64,000 nt of DNA from Rhizobacter sp. Root1221. GTDB lineage: Bacteria; Pseudomonadota; Gammaproteobacteria; Burkholderiales; Burkholderiaceae_C. The notes beneath the pieces were generated by a model. The model was not told where the DNA came from. It saw only the letters and a list, made by a program, of their open reading frames with translations, and did not search any database. The position numbers were made by a program, and so were the translations under genes. Below, piece after piece: positions 53,638 to 62,930 of this stretch (position 1 is its first letter; each line of letters begins with the position of its first letter). Location of the stretch: positions 43,417 to 107,416 of the forward strand of contig NZ_LMDI01000016.1 of assembly GCF_001425785.1 (NCBI RefSeq), given 5' to 3'.

Positions 53638-55860
53638 CTACTTCGCCACCAGGCGCTCCGCATCGCGCTTCACCGCGGCCGCCTCGGGATGCGGGCAGGC
53701 CTCGGTGGCGGTGGACTGGGCCACGAGTTTCATCAGCGAGGCGAGGTTGGGCTCGTTCGGGTGGCGGCGCGCGTAGTCGAGGGACTGGCGCGCGAACCAC
53801 TGGGGGCCGCTGCCGAGCTTCGCGAGCTGGGCCAGTTCGGCGTCGCGGCGGGCCGGGTCGGAGCCCAGCGTGACGGGGATCAGGCGCTGCACGCGTTGCA
53901 CCTTCTCGAGGCCCCGGGCATCGAACCAGCACCAGGCGTCACCCGCCGTGCCTTGCCGGCGCGCCAGTGCAAACTGGGCGAGCGGTGCCCGGAAGGCCAG
54001 CGGCGACACACCTGCCCGCACCGCGGCCACCAGCACCACGTCGTGCTTGTCCTCGGGCGCCGTCTTGCCGAGGTAGGCCTCGAGGATGCCCCGCAGCGTG
54101 GGCACGACACCCAGCGCCACGCGGGCGGCCTGGTCGGCGGTGTCGAACTGGTCGAGCAGGTCGGCACGGAACCATGCCGCCACCGCGAGCTGGCGCTGCA
54201 ACGGCACCGGCGTGGCGGGCGCCTGGGCCAGTGCCAGCATGTCCTTCACGGTGAGGCGCCGGTTGAGCAGCTCGTCGCCGTCGGCCCCGATGTCCACCAC
54301 GTTGACGCTGCGTGCCGCCTTGTAGCTGCGCACCAGGTGGGGCGTGGCGGCGGCCAGGTCGGGGCTCAGCGCCACGCGCAGCTGCTTCAGCAGGTTCGCG
54401 CTGCTGCGGTCCTTCGGGGCGCTGGCCAGCGCCCCGTCCACCAGCGCGCGGGCGCTGTCGAGCCGGCCCGACTCGCGCATCACGCGGGCCGCGTGGTAGC
54501 GCAACGTGAGCCAGCCCACCGCGTTGTCGTCGACCCGCAGCGCCGCCTCGACTGCACCGATGTTGGCCGCGGTGACCTTGGGCGCCGTCACCAGCGTGGC
54601 CACGAGCCACACGTGGGCGCCGGTGCGTTTCCACTCGTCGAGTGCGTGGGCGTGTTCGTCGTCGCAGCGCCCCGTGAAGTTGGGCGACGCCGGGTTGTCG
54701 ACGCAGCCCTGCACGGTGCGGATCCAGTCGAAGTACACCGCACGCTGGCGCAACGGGGTCACGTCGGGCCCGGGCGGGCCGAAGTCCAGCAGCCGGTCGC
54801 CCAGGTCCTCCCAGTTCGACAGCACACCATGGGTGTACGGGTTGCGGTCGAGTTTCTCGAGTTCCGCACCGTACAGGCCGTAGGCGCGCCACGGGTCCAG
54901 CATGCTCACCGCCTGCCGCAACAACGCGCGGATGGCCGGGTGCATCGCAGCCAGGTCCGGGTTGTCCAGCATCGCCACCGCGCGGGTCTCGATGGCGGTC
55001 ATCGCGGCGCGGCGGCGCTCGTTGTGCACCTTCGCGGCCGCCGAGATCGCGGCCTGCTTGTCGGCCGCCGGCAGGCTGCCCCGGTTCAGTTCGCCGAAAC
55101 GGCGCTCCCACACCATGTCGAGCGAGGCATCGCGCAGCGTGGCGCGCAGGCTGGCGAGCGCCGCCCAGCCGCGCAGCGGGTGATCCTTCACGTCGGCGAT
55201 CTGCGCGAACCCGGCCTGCGCCTGGGTGTACTGGCCCCCGTAGAACTGCGCGGCCGCCTCCTGGTACTGCCGCAGTTGCCGCAGCCGGGCCGGTGCACCG
55301 GCATCGAGCGGCGCAGGCACGGCGGGGCTGCCGGGTGTGCCGGGCACGTGGGTGCAGAACTCGAACACGCTGTCCTGCGCGTCGAGCCACTGGCGCACCT
55401 CGCGCGCACCCACGTCGCGCTTGAGGTCGGCAAGCGTCTGCGTCGCGAGCTCGAAGGCGCCCGGCGTGCAGTTGATGAACGAGCCGAGGCTGTCCTGCGC
55501 CTGCAGCCGGTACAGGTCGATCTCCCGCCGGGGGGCTTCGCCCTTGATCGCCTTGCGCGCCTCGAGCCAGGCGGCGAGCGCCCCTTCCTGGTCCCGCGCG
55601 TTGCGCTGCCACTTGTGGTCTTCGCCGGCCACGGCCGCACGGCCGAGGGACAAGGCCCGGAACGCCTCGTACAGCGGCGCGCGGGCATAGCTCGTCAGCA
55701 CGATGCCCAGGTCGCCCTTCGCGAAACGCTCCGCGTCGTCCGGGCGGCCCCGGGACACGAACGGGTCCATCGGGTCGCCCACGGTGAACGGCTGGGCCGT
55801 GGCGGAGAACGTCGCGGCGGCGGCGAGCAGGGCTAGCAGCCCTCGGGAATCAAGTCGCAT
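53638..55860 (-). CDS. Uncharacterised secreted repeat protein
   Basis: 740 aa with a signal peptide (ALLAAAATFSATA). The rest is helical with Ala/Trp-rich TPR-like pairs (for example VSMLDPWRAYGLYGAELEKL, WLTLRYHAARVMRESGRLDS, LASLMKLVAQSTATEACPHP). No named domain. Probably periplasmic. Its 5' end overlaps the end of the DUF3142 gene by 11 bases, so the two form an operon and perhaps a functional pair. Confidence 0.75.
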   Translation of the reverse strand: MRLDSRGLLALLAAAATFSATAQPFTVGDPMDPFVSRGRPDDAERFAKGDLGIVLTSYARAPLYEAFRALSLGRAAVAGEDHKWQRNARDQEGALAAWLEARKAIKGEAPRREIDLYRLQAQDSLGSFINCTPGAFELATQTLADLKRDVGAREVRQWLDAQDSVFEFCTHVPGTPGSPAVPAPLDAGAPARLRQLRQYQEAAAQFYGGQYTQAQAGFAQIADVKDHPLRGWAALASLRATLRDASLDMVWERRFGELNRGSLPAADKQAAISAAAKVHNERRRAAMTAIETRAVAMLDNPDLAAMHPAIRALLRQAVSMLDPWRAYGLYGAELEKLDRNPYTHGVLSNWEDLGDRLLDFGPPGPDVTPLRQRAVYFDWIRTVQGCVDNPASPNFTGRCDDEHAHALDEWKRTGAHVWLVATLVTAPKVTAANIGAVEAALRVDDNAVGWLTLRYHAARVMRESGRLDSARALVDGALASAPKDRSSANLLKQLRVALSPDLAAATPHLVRSYKAARSVNVVDIGADGDELLNRRLTVKDMLALAQAPATPVPLQRQLAVAAWFRADLLDQFDTADQAARVALGVVPTLRGILEAYLGKTAPEDKHDVVLVAAVRAGVSPLAFRAPLAQFALARRQGTAGDAWCWFDARGLEKVQRVQRLIPVTLGSDPARRDAELAQLAKLGSGPQWFARQSLDYARRHPNEPNLASLMKLVAQSTATEACPHPEAAAVKRDAERLVAK

Positions 55861-56572
55861 GGCGGGCAGGTGTGGGCAAGGGAGTGGACCAGTTCCGTTC
55901 ATGGAACCAGTAGCGGCGGGTGTAGCGGTCGAACACGGGGGACGCGGGCATCTCCTGCACGGCAAACCCGACGGCGGGCCCGCGGCAACGGGCATGCAGG
56001 CGCTCGGGGTTGTGCAGCCACAGGCGCCGCCAGTCTTCCGATTCGGGGCCCAGGCGGTACAGCATGGGCACCACCTCGTCGGCCTCGATGCGGTCGAGCC
56101 AATCGCCCTGGCGGCACCACGACGCCAGCGCGGTGACGCTCAGCTTCAGCGTGCGAGGCAGGAGCCGCCGGGCGTCGGCCACCAGCGCCAGGTAGGCCTC
56201 GCGCTGGCGGGGCGGCGCTTCGAAATCGAGCTGCACCGTGCCCGAACTGGCACGGGGCGCGTAACGTTGCAGTGCGGCGAGCACCGCGTGGCGCTGGGCC
56301 GGGGTGAAGACCGCCCCGCTGCCCGCACCGGCCTGCACGTGGACCACGGGGGTGACCGCCACGCCCGGCGCCATCACGAGCGCTTGCATGCGCGGCCGGC
56401 GGACCACGCCGTGGCCCTGCAGCACCACGGTCTCGACCAGCACCGCGGCCTCGCGCAGCGGGCCCGGTGGCGCGCCACTCGTGGGCCAGATCCAGGCGAT
56501 GTCGTCGGCCGCATGGGCCGTGGCGCCGGCAAGCAGCGCAAGCCCTGCCACCCACGCGGCCCGGGCTGCCAA
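55850..56572 (-). CDS. DUF3142 secreted protein
   Basis: 240 aa. TTG start and short signal peptide ending AHAA. WIWPTSGAPP, VQLDFEAPPRQREAYLALVA and LSVTALASWCRQGDWLDRI are DUF3142 features, with an LDFE strand recalling a TIM-barrel glycosidase. Function unknown. It follows the 96-aa gene by 3 bases and overlaps the 740-aa gene that follows. Confidence 0.78.
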   Translation of the reverse strand: MAARAAWVAGLALLAGATAHAADDIAWIWPTSGAPPGPLREAAVLVETVVLQGHGVVRRPRMQALVMAPGVAVTPVVHVQAGAGSGAVFTPAQRHAVLAALQRYAPRASSGTVQLDFEAPPRQREAYLALVADARRLLPRTLKLSVTALASWCRQGDWLDRIEADEVVPMLYRLGPESEDWRRLWLHNPERLHARCRGPAVGFAVQEMPASPVFDRYTRRYWFHERNWSTPLPTPARHAT

Positions 56573-56575
56573 CGT

Positions 56576-56866
56576 TCAGCCCGCCTCGGGGTGGTCGGCC
56601 TGCAACCAGCGCACGAGGCCGGCCTTGTCGGCCACCATGTCGAGCGCGTCGTCGTCGAGGGCAATGAAGTTGGGCTGCACGCCTTCAGCCTCGCCGGCGA
56701 GGAACGAGTGGGCGTCCTGGAAGCAGTGCCGCGACGGGGAGTTTTCATCGAGCGCGGCCACGCCCATGTAGATGAACGACCCGATCGACGGCACCGTGAG
56801 CTTTTCGTCGACGAATCCGACGACGAAGTACGGTTGACCGATCACCAGGTTCGAGTGCCAGCGCAT
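56576..56866 (-). CDS. Small hypothetical protein
   Basis: 96 aa. Begins MRWHSNLVIGQPYFVVGFVD and contains IGSFIYMGVAALDENS. No recognised family and no signal peptide. Its ATG overlaps the stop of the LysR gene by TGATG, and it is followed by the DUF3142 gene after 3 bases, so it sits in the middle of one minus-strand cluster. Confidence 0.65.
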   Translation of the reverse strand: MRWHSNLVIGQPYFVVGFVDEKLTVPSIGSFIYMGVAALDENSPSRHCFQDAHSFLAGEAEGVQPNFIALDDDALDMVADKAGLVRWLQADHPEAG

Positions 56867-57795
56867 CAGGGAACTTTCGACAGTGGGGATTGGGCGGCAT
56901 TGTCGCCTGCGGACGCCATTTCGTGGCGCACCCACGCGAGGAAATCGGCACGCCGCGGGTCGCCGTCGAACGGCGCCATGGACAGCATCACGTAGGCCGA
57001 GCCGTCGGCCACGAACCCGAACGGCGCCACGAGCCGGCCGTCGCGCAGGTCGTCGGCCACCATCCACGCCGACCCGATGGCCACGCCGAGGCCGGCGGCC
57101 GCGGCCTGGAGGCTGAGGTAGAAGTGTTCGAAGTGGGTGGTGGTGTCCGACACCACGGTGTGCCCCGACCGCTGGCGCCAGCGCGCCCAGGCGTTCGGCC
57201 GCGTGCGCGAATGCAGCAGCGTCACGGGCAGCCCCTTGCGAAGGGCCTTGGCCAGCGCCGGCAAGCAGACCGGCCCCACCTGCTCGGCCACCACCCGCTC
57301 GGCGTGGCAGCCGTCGTCCCAGCGGAAGTCGTCACGGCGCAGGGCCACGTCCACCCGGTCGCGGGTGAAATCGACCGGGCCGCCGGCGGCCAGGAGGTGC
57401 ACCTCGTGCCCTGGATGCTGCATGCGGAACGCCGGCAGCCGCGGGATCAGCCAGCGCATGGCCAGCGTGGGCTCGCACGACACCACGAGCGGCGGCGCCC
57501 CCATGGGCGCACGGACGCGGCGCACCGCCTCATCCAGCGTGGCCATGGCCGCGTCACAGGCCTCGAGCAGCACATCGGCCTGCGGCGTGCGGAATACCGC
57601 CCGGTTGCGGCGCTCGAACAACGGCACCCCGAGCATCGCCTCGAGCTGGCTGACCTGCCGGCTCACCGCGCCATGGGTGACATGCAGTTCGCCTGCGGCG
57701 CGGGTGAAGCTCTCCAGCCGCGCCGCGGCCTCGAACACCCGCAGGCTGTTGAGGGGTGGCACGCGGCCGTCAAACGGTGATTTTTTCTCACGCAT
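56866..57795 (-). CDS. LysR-family transcription regulator
   Basis: 309 aa from ATG 57795. PPLNSLRVFEAAARLESFTR and AGELHVTHGAVSRQVSQLEA form the winged helix at residues 10-50; LFERRNRAVFRT follows; the rest is a substrate-binding-like effector domain. GcvA-like in character. It is divergent from the LysE exporter gene, 82 bases apart, the usual place for a LysR regulator and its target. It also overlaps the small downstream gene. Confidence 0.88.
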   Translation of the reverse strand: MREKKSPFDGRVPPLNSLRVFEAAARLESFTRAAGELHVTHGAVSRQVSQLEAMLGVPLFERRNRAVFRTPQADVLLEACDAAMATLDEAVRRVRAPMGAPPLVVSCEPTLAMRWLIPRLPAFRMQHPGHEVHLLAAGGPVDFTRDRVDVALRRDDFRWDDGCHAERVVAEQVGPVCLPALAKALRKGLPVTLLHSRTRPNAWARWRQRSGHTVVSDTTTHFEHFYLSLQAAAAGLGVAIGSAWMVADDLRDGRLVAPFGFVADGSAYVMLSMAPFDGDPRRADFLAWVRHEMASAGDNAAQSPLSKVP

Positions 57796-57877
57796 GCGGG
57801 TGAGGATATCTCGATATTCAACCTTTGTAGCGTCCGGAACAATCGGTGACCTCGCATCACCCCATCTGGAGCTTCCC

Positions 57878-58480
57878 ATGATCGAACTGCTGGCCGTGGC
57901 CACCCTCACCGTGCTGGCGGTCATCAGCCCCGGCGCCGATTTCGCGATGGTCACGCGCAACAGCCTGCTGCACGGGCGCCCGGCCGGATTGCTGGCGTCG
58001 CTGGGCGTGGCGCTTGGCGTGCAGTTGCACGTGCTCTACACGATGCTCGGCGTGGGCCTGGTGCTGCGCCACTCGCCGCAAGCCATGGGGGCCATTCGGC
58101 TGGCCGGCGCGGTGTACCTGGTGTGGGTGGGGTGCTCGACGTTCCGCGCGCGTCCCGCGGCCGACGGCGCGGCGGCCGCCACCGGCCTCACGGCGTGGCA
58201 GGCGGTGCGCACCGGCTTTTTCACGAATGCGCTGAACCCGAAGACCACGCTGTTCGTGCTGAGCGTGTACACGCAGGTGGTGGGCGCCGGCACGCCGCTG
58301 CCGGTGCAAGTGGCCTATGGCCTCTTCATGTCGGGCGCGCACCTGGTGTGGTTCGCGGCGGTGGCGGTGGTGTTCTCGCAGGCGGCGCTGCGGGCCCGGC
58401 TGCTGCAGCGGCAGCAGCAGGTGAACCGGGTCATCGGTGCCGTGCTGATGGCGCTGGGGCTTTGGCTGGCGATCGGCTAG
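57878..58480 (+). CDS. LysE-family amino-acid exporter
   Basis: 200 aa, about six membrane helices. LLAVATLTVLAVISPGADFA at the start carries the conserved Pro-Gly-(Pro/Ala)-Asp of LysE/RhtB proteins; ALNPKTTLFVLSVYTQ near residue 115 is the second signature. It exports amino acids or related metabolites. The divergent LysR gene probably controls it. Confidence 0.9.
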   Translation: MIELLAVATLTVLAVISPGADFAMVTRNSLLHGRPAGLLASLGVALGVQLHVLYTMLGVGLVLRHSPQAMGAIRLAGAVYLVWVGCSTFRARPAADGAAAATGLTAWQAVRTGFFTNALNPKTTLFVLSVYTQVVGAGTPLPVQVAYGLFMSGAHLVWFAAVAVVFSQAALRARLLQRQQQVNRVIGAVLMALGLWLAIG

Positions 58481-58626
58481 AAGCCGATGCAACGAAAGGC
58501 CTGGCACCTGTCAGCTGAGCCGCCAACTGGCAAGCAGGGTAACGAGACGTTCCGTCAGAACTCCGTCAAGACTTGTGGACACGCGTCGCCTAACGTGCAT
58601 TGCCCCCACCAACCGGATGAGCCAAC

Positions 58627-60849
58627 GTGTCCAAGACCCAAACTGAACGCGAGGTTGCGCAGGTCCTCCCAGATCAAGCGCGCCGCAGATTGTCGATGGG
58701 ACTTGGCCTGTTTCCCATGCTGCCGCTACTGCCGGCCTGTGACTTCGGCAGCGACGAGTTCAACGATGCGAGGGCAGGCTCCGACGCCGACTCGTCGGGC
58801 TCGAAGGTCGCCATGGGCGCGTCGCAGACCGGCGCCTTCCGCCATCCCGGGCTGGTGCTCGCCGACGCCGACTTCGCGCGCATCCGCGAGCACATCGTGG
58901 CCGGCGCCCAGCCTTGGTCCAACTGGTGGAGCAAGATGTGCGCAGACAGCATCTCCAGCCTGGACTCCAAGCCCAACCCGCAGGAGGGCGTGTACCGGGC
59001 AACGAACGCCGGCGTCATGTACCGGGACATACAGCGCGCCTATTGTCTTGCGCTGCGCTGGAAGCTGTCGGGCGACACGGACTACGCCGACAAGGCGGTG
59101 GAGACGCTCGATGCCTGGTCCGGCAAGCTGAAGGAGGTATGGACGAAGCCTCCCGGCTCCGGCGCACACGAGGACTGGACCGGCTTCCTGCTGGGCGGCA
59201 TGCAGGGCCACCAATGGGCCCAGGTCGGCGAGATCATGCGCACCTACCCGGGCTGGGCACCGCAGAATCTGGCGCGCTTCCAGAACATGCTGGTCAAGGT
59301 CTTCGTCGGGTTGTCGTCGGGCTGGCTCACCGGTGTGACGGACTTGGGGCAGCACCGCGAAGCCAATACCAGCTGGGACATGGCCGCGCTGTGCGGCACC
59401 ATGGCCATCGGCATCTTCTGCGACCGGCACGACCTGTACATGCAGGCGTACGACTATTACACCGCCAACAACCGCGGCAACGACCGGAAGACGTTCAATA
59501 CCGGTGCCCTGGTACACGGCGTCTACTTCATGCACCCGGGCCACTTCGGCCAGTGGCAGGAGGCCGGGCGCGACCAGGGCCATGCGACGCTGGGCATGTC
59601 GCTCGGCGGCGTGCTGCTCGAGATGGCGTGGAACCAGGGGGACGACCTTTACGCACTGCACAACAACCGGTTCCTCGCGGCGGCCGAGTACGTTGCCCGA
59701 TGCAACCTGAAAGACGAGGCCGGCAACACGTACCCGATGCCGTTCGTGCCCAAACGAGAAAGCGTGAACCAGTCGTTCCAGAACTTTCGCGGCGCCTGGG
59801 AGCCGATTTACAACCACTACGTCAACCGAATGGGGCTGGCGGCACCCAACGTCGAGCGGATGATCGCGCTCTGCGAGTCGAACCAGTGGGCCAACAGTGA
59901 CGACTTGATGTTCACCACGCTCACGCACCGTCGCGCGCCCTATGCCGGCCCGATGAAGGCGCCATCCGGCCTGACGGCGGTCGGCGTGGGGGGGCGTGCC
60001 GTGCTGTCGTGGTGGGGCAGCACTGGCGCGACGGGCTACCAGGTGGGCCGCAGCACAGCGGCGAACGGCCCGTTCAGTGTGATCGGCACCGCGAAGTCGG
60101 GCGAGACCCTGACGCTCGCCGACACGCCACCGGCCGGCACCTGGTTCTACCGGGTCACGGCGCTCGGCGCGGACAAGGCGGACAGTGGCCGGTCATCGAC
60201 GGCGGTGCGCATCGTGCTGCCGGGCGAGCTGCGGTATGCGATGCCGCTTGACGACGGCAGTGGCAAGGCTGCACGGGGTTGGCGCGTAGACGGTGCGGGG
60301 CGCAAGGTGCAGTTGGATGCGGCACTCGCCAGCGGAACCGGGTGGGGCAATGGGCGCTCCTCCGGCAAGGCAATCGCTCTGGACGGCAACGAGTCCTCGG
60401 TCGAGCTCCCTGCAGGCCTGTTCCAGGACCTTGACGACTTCACGCTCGCGATGTGGGTCAACCTGAAATCGGTTGCCTGGGACAGCTGCCTGATGTTCGT
60501 TGGCCAGGACAACCAGAATTACATGCTTCTGCTGCCGGCGGCCGACAGACTGCGGTTCTCGATCAGCGCGGGCAGGGGGGAAATGACGGTGACGGCCCCC
60601 GCCCCCCTGCCAACCGGCCTCTGGGTCCACGTCGCCGTGACGCTGCAGGACACGACGGCCAAGCTCTACGTGGACGGCAAGTTGGAGGCGACGGACGATT
60701 CGATCCTGTTGTCTCCGCGCCAGATCGGCGATCAAATCCGGCGGCTGGGCCGGACCGATGTCCACCGGGCACTCGACGGCAGTCTGCAGGACTTCCGGCT
60801 GTACTCGGGCGCACTGAGTGCCGCGGAAATCGCATCGCTGATGCGCTGA
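58627..60849 (+). CDS. Alginate-lyase-like lipoprotein with Fn3 and LamG domains
   Basis: 740 aa, GTG start. RRRLSMG and a lipobox ending LPAC indicate export and lipidation. Residues about 70-440 form an alpha/alpha-toroid like family PL5/PL7-type alginate lyases (HPGLVLADADFARIREH, NTSWDMAALCGTMAIGIF, GRDQGHATLGMSLGG). Then a fibronectin-III-like module near 445-535 (APSGLTAVGVGGRAVLSWWG) and a LamG jellyroll to the end. Probably degrades a uronic-acid polysaccharide at the cell surface. The LamG is related to the orphan fragments at 46.4 and 50.5 kb. Confidence 0.78.
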   Translation: MSKTQTEREVAQVLPDQARRRLSMGLGLFPMLPLLPACDFGSDEFNDARAGSDADSSGSKVAMGASQTGAFRHPGLVLADADFARIREHIVAGAQPWSNWWSKMCADSISSLDSKPNPQEGVYRATNAGVMYRDIQRAYCLALRWKLSGDTDYADKAVETLDAWSGKLKEVWTKPPGSGAHEDWTGFLLGGMQGHQWAQVGEIMRTYPGWAPQNLARFQNMLVKVFVGLSSGWLTGVTDLGQHREANTSWDMAALCGTMAIGIFCDRHDLYMQAYDYYTANNRGNDRKTFNTGALVHGVYFMHPGHFGQWQEAGRDQGHATLGMSLGGVLLEMAWNQGDDLYALHNNRFLAAAEYVARCNLKDEAGNTYPMPFVPKRESVNQSFQNFRGAWEPIYNHYVNRMGLAAPNVERMIALCESNQWANSDDLMFTTLTHRRAPYAGPMKAPSGLTAVGVGGRAVLSWWGSTGATGYQVGRSTAANGPFSVIGTAKSGETLTLADTPPAGTWFYRVTALGADKADSGRSSTAVRIVLPGELRYAMPLDDGSGKAARGWRVDGAGRKVQLDAALASGTGWGNGRSSGKAIALDGNESSVELPAGLFQDLDDFTLAMWVNLKSVAWDSCLMFVGQDNQNYMLLLPAADRLRFSISAGRGEMTVTAPAPLPTGLWVHVAVTLQDTTAKLYVDGKLEATDDSILLSPRQIGDQIRRLGRTDVHRALDGSLQDFRLYSGALSAAEIASLMR

Positions 60850-60920
60850 ACGTTCTCGCTCGCCATCGACGTCTTCGCACACCGGCTCGTGGTGGCCGGT
60901 GCATGAGCGGCCGCATGACG

Positions 60921-61397
60921 CTAGTTCGCCGTGCCCATCAGCACCACCAGCACGATCACCGCCCCGATGGTCAGGTTGATGGCCACCCAGCCGCGGATGG
61001 ACGCGAGCGCCTCGCCGCCGGCCGGCCAGTCCTGCGCGGCCACGGCCCGCCGCAGCCGCTTGTAGAGAGCGAAGCGGATGTGCCCGAAGATCAGCATCAT
61101 CGCCACGCCCAGCACCACCATCACGTGCCACTCGAGCGGCATGTTGAACGGGCCGCCGGTCTGTTTCGTGGTGACCACCACGCGCCACAGCATCCAGCCG
61201 CCCGACACGAGGATCAGCCCGATCGAGACCGCCACCGCCTGGAAGAAGCGGCCGAGCGCGATGGCCATCAGCGGCACCCGCTGTGGCGGCGGCAGTGTCA
61301 TGGCCGCCGGGCGCAGGCAGAAGTGGGTGAAGAACATGCCGCCCAGCCACACCACCACGGCAAGGAGGTGGGCCGTCTTCAGCAGGGCATAGGCCAT
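60921..61397 (-). CDS. CopD-family membrane protein
   Basis: 158 aa with four membrane helices. LLKTAHLLAVVVWLGGMFFT at the N-terminus matches the CopD/DUF2214 superfamily, with conserved His residues (HLLAVVVWLGG, LEWHVMVVLG) that may bind copper or heme. Function unproven. It precedes hslO by 10 bases in the minus direction and may be co-transcribed. Confidence 0.83.
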   Translation of the reverse strand: MAYALLKTAHLLAVVVWLGGMFFTHFCLRPAAMTLPPPQRVPLMAIALGRFFQAVAVSIGLILVSGGWMLWRVVVTTKQTGGPFNMPLEWHVMVVLGVAMMLIFGHIRFALYKRLRRAVAAQDWPAGGEALASIRGWVAINLTIGAVIVLVVLMGTAN

Positions 61398-61407
61398 GGT
61401 GGGGTAC

Positions 61408-62370
61408 TCAGTTCAGCGAGGTGGAACCTGGCGGCTGGTCGCGCGCCGGGATGAAGAGCTCATCGACGTCGATGGGGTCGAAGACGTACTGCCGGCCGCA
61501 GAAATCGCAGCCCACCTCGACCTTGCCCTGTTCGATGACGATGCCGTCCACCTCGTCCTGGCCGAGGTTGCGCAGCATGTCGGACACCCGGTCGCGCGAG
61601 CAGGTGCAGGCGAACCGGGGCTCGACGGGCTCGAAGCGGCGCACGTCCTCTTCCCAGAACAGCCGGCGCAGCACGGTTTCGGCGTCGAGCGTGAGCAGTT
61701 CTTCGCTCGTGAGCGTGGCGGCCAGGTGGGCGATGCGGTTGTACGCCTCGTTGAGGCCGATCTCGTCCTCGTGGCGCTCGCGCTCGAGGTTGCGCGAACC
61801 TTCCAGCGGCAGGCGCTGGATCAGCAGGCCAGCGGCGGTGTTGTCGTCGGCCGCGAGGATGAGCTTGGTGTCGAGCTGCTCCGACTGCAGCATGTAGTGT
61901 TCGAGCACCTCGCTGAGCTTCTGCAGCGGCTCGCGCTTGTCGCCATGCAGGGCCACCACACCCTGGTAGGGCTGCTGGCCCGGCACACGGCCCTGCGGGT
62001 CGAGCGTGATGGCGCAGCGCCCGTGGCCCTTCACATTGACGAGGGCCTCGAGCCGCGCGTCTTCGGGCACGTTGCCCACCACCTTGGCGGTGACACGAAA
62101 CGCCAGGTCGGACTGCACCTCGGCCACGGCCAGCTTGACCGGCCCGTCACCATGCACCTGCAGCACGATGGCCCCGTTGAAGCTGATGTTGGACTGCATC
62201 AGCACGCCGGCGGCGGCCATTTCACCCATCAGCTCGCGCACCGGTGGCGGGAACGCATCGCCCGCTTCTTCGCGCCGCTTGAGCACCTCCTGCCAGCCTT
62301 CGGTCAGGCGCACGAGCATGCCGCGCACCGGCAGGCCCTCGAACAGGAACTTGTGCAATTCACTCATCAT
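61408..62370 (-). CDS. hslO: Hsp33 redox-regulated chaperone
   Basis: About 319-320 aa (ATG at 62370 or 62367). A holdase activated by oxidation: zinc is held by CTCSR near residue 267 and CDFC near 299, and loss of zinc unfolds the linker. N-terminal HKFLFEGLPVRGMLVRL and PYQGVVALHG are typical. Its ATG abuts the stop of the carbonic-anhydrase gene, so the two are co-transcribed. Confidence 0.95.
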   Translation of the reverse strand: MMSELHKFLFEGLPVRGMLVRLTEGWQEVLKRREEAGDAFPPPVRELMGEMAAAGVLMQSNISFNGAIVLQVHGDGPVKLAVAEVQSDLAFRVTAKVVGNVPEDARLEALVNVKGHGRCAITLDPQGRVPGQQPYQGVVALHGDKREPLQKLSEVLEHYMLQSEQLDTKLILAADDNTAAGLLIQRLPLEGSRNLERERHEDEIGLNEAYNRIAHLAATLTSEELLTLDAETVLRRLFWEEDVRRFEPVEPRFACTCSRDRVSDMLRNLGQDEVDGIVIEQGKVEVGCDFCGRQYVFDPIDVDELFIPARDQPPGSTSLN

Positions 62371-62895
62371 TCAACCGATCTTCTTCAAGCCCGTCGCAAA
62401 GCGCCGGGCGTTCAACACATAGTGGGCCGTGCCGCGGTGCATGCCGGCGATCTGTTCGGGCGTCATCTGGCGCACGACCTTCGCGGGCGTGCCCATGATC
62501 AACGACCCGTCGGGGAATTCCTTGCCTTCGGTGATCAGCGCTCCGGCGCCCACCAGGCAGTTTCGCCCGATCCTGGCGCCGTTGAGCACCACGGCCTGGA
62601 TGCCGATCAGCGACCCTTCGCCAATGGTGCACCCGTGCAGCATCACCTGGTGCCCGACCGTGACGTTGTCGCCGATGTCGAGCGGCACGCCGTGGTCCGC
62701 ATGGAGCACCGAGCCGTCCTGGATGTTCGAGTTGCGGCCGATGGTGATGTGGTCGGTGTCACCGCGCACGACCGCACCGAACCAGACGCTGCTGTTTTCG
62801 GCCATCGTGACGGCGCCGATCACCTGGGCGCTGTCGGCCACCCAGGCCGTGGGATCGATGTCCGGCGCTTCGTCGCCCAGCTGGTAGATGGCCAT
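62371..62895 (-). CDS. Gamma-carbonic anhydrase family protein
   Basis: 174 aa from ATG 62895, a left-handed beta helix of hexapeptide repeats (SSVWFGAVVRGDTDHITIGR, NIQDGSVLHADHGVP, TVGHQVMLHGCTIG). Three histidines in the HADHG and VGHQVMLHG strands would hold zinc, as in the CaiE/YrdA/Cam group. Enzymatic activity is not guaranteed in this subgroup. Next gene in line is hslO; the DUF455 gene is divergent 35 bases away. Confidence 0.9.
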   Translation of the reverse strand: MAIYQLGDEAPDIDPTAWVADSAQVIGAVTMAENSSVWFGAVVRGDTDHITIGRNSNIQDGSVLHADHGVPLDIGDNVTVGHQVMLHGCTIGEGSLIGIQAVVLNGARIGRNCLVGAGALITEGKEFPDGSLIMGTPAKVVRQMTPEQIAGMHRGTAHYVLNARRFATGLKKIG

Positions 62896-62930
62896 GTCCG
62901 TTCCCGAGTGCAAAAGCCATAATTCTAGGG

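Noticed and set aside
53614..55836. 740-codon plus-strand frame opposite the secreted repeat protein
   Set aside because: The minus-strand gene has a signal peptide and an operon overlap; the plus-strand product is Arg/Val/His-rich with no motif.
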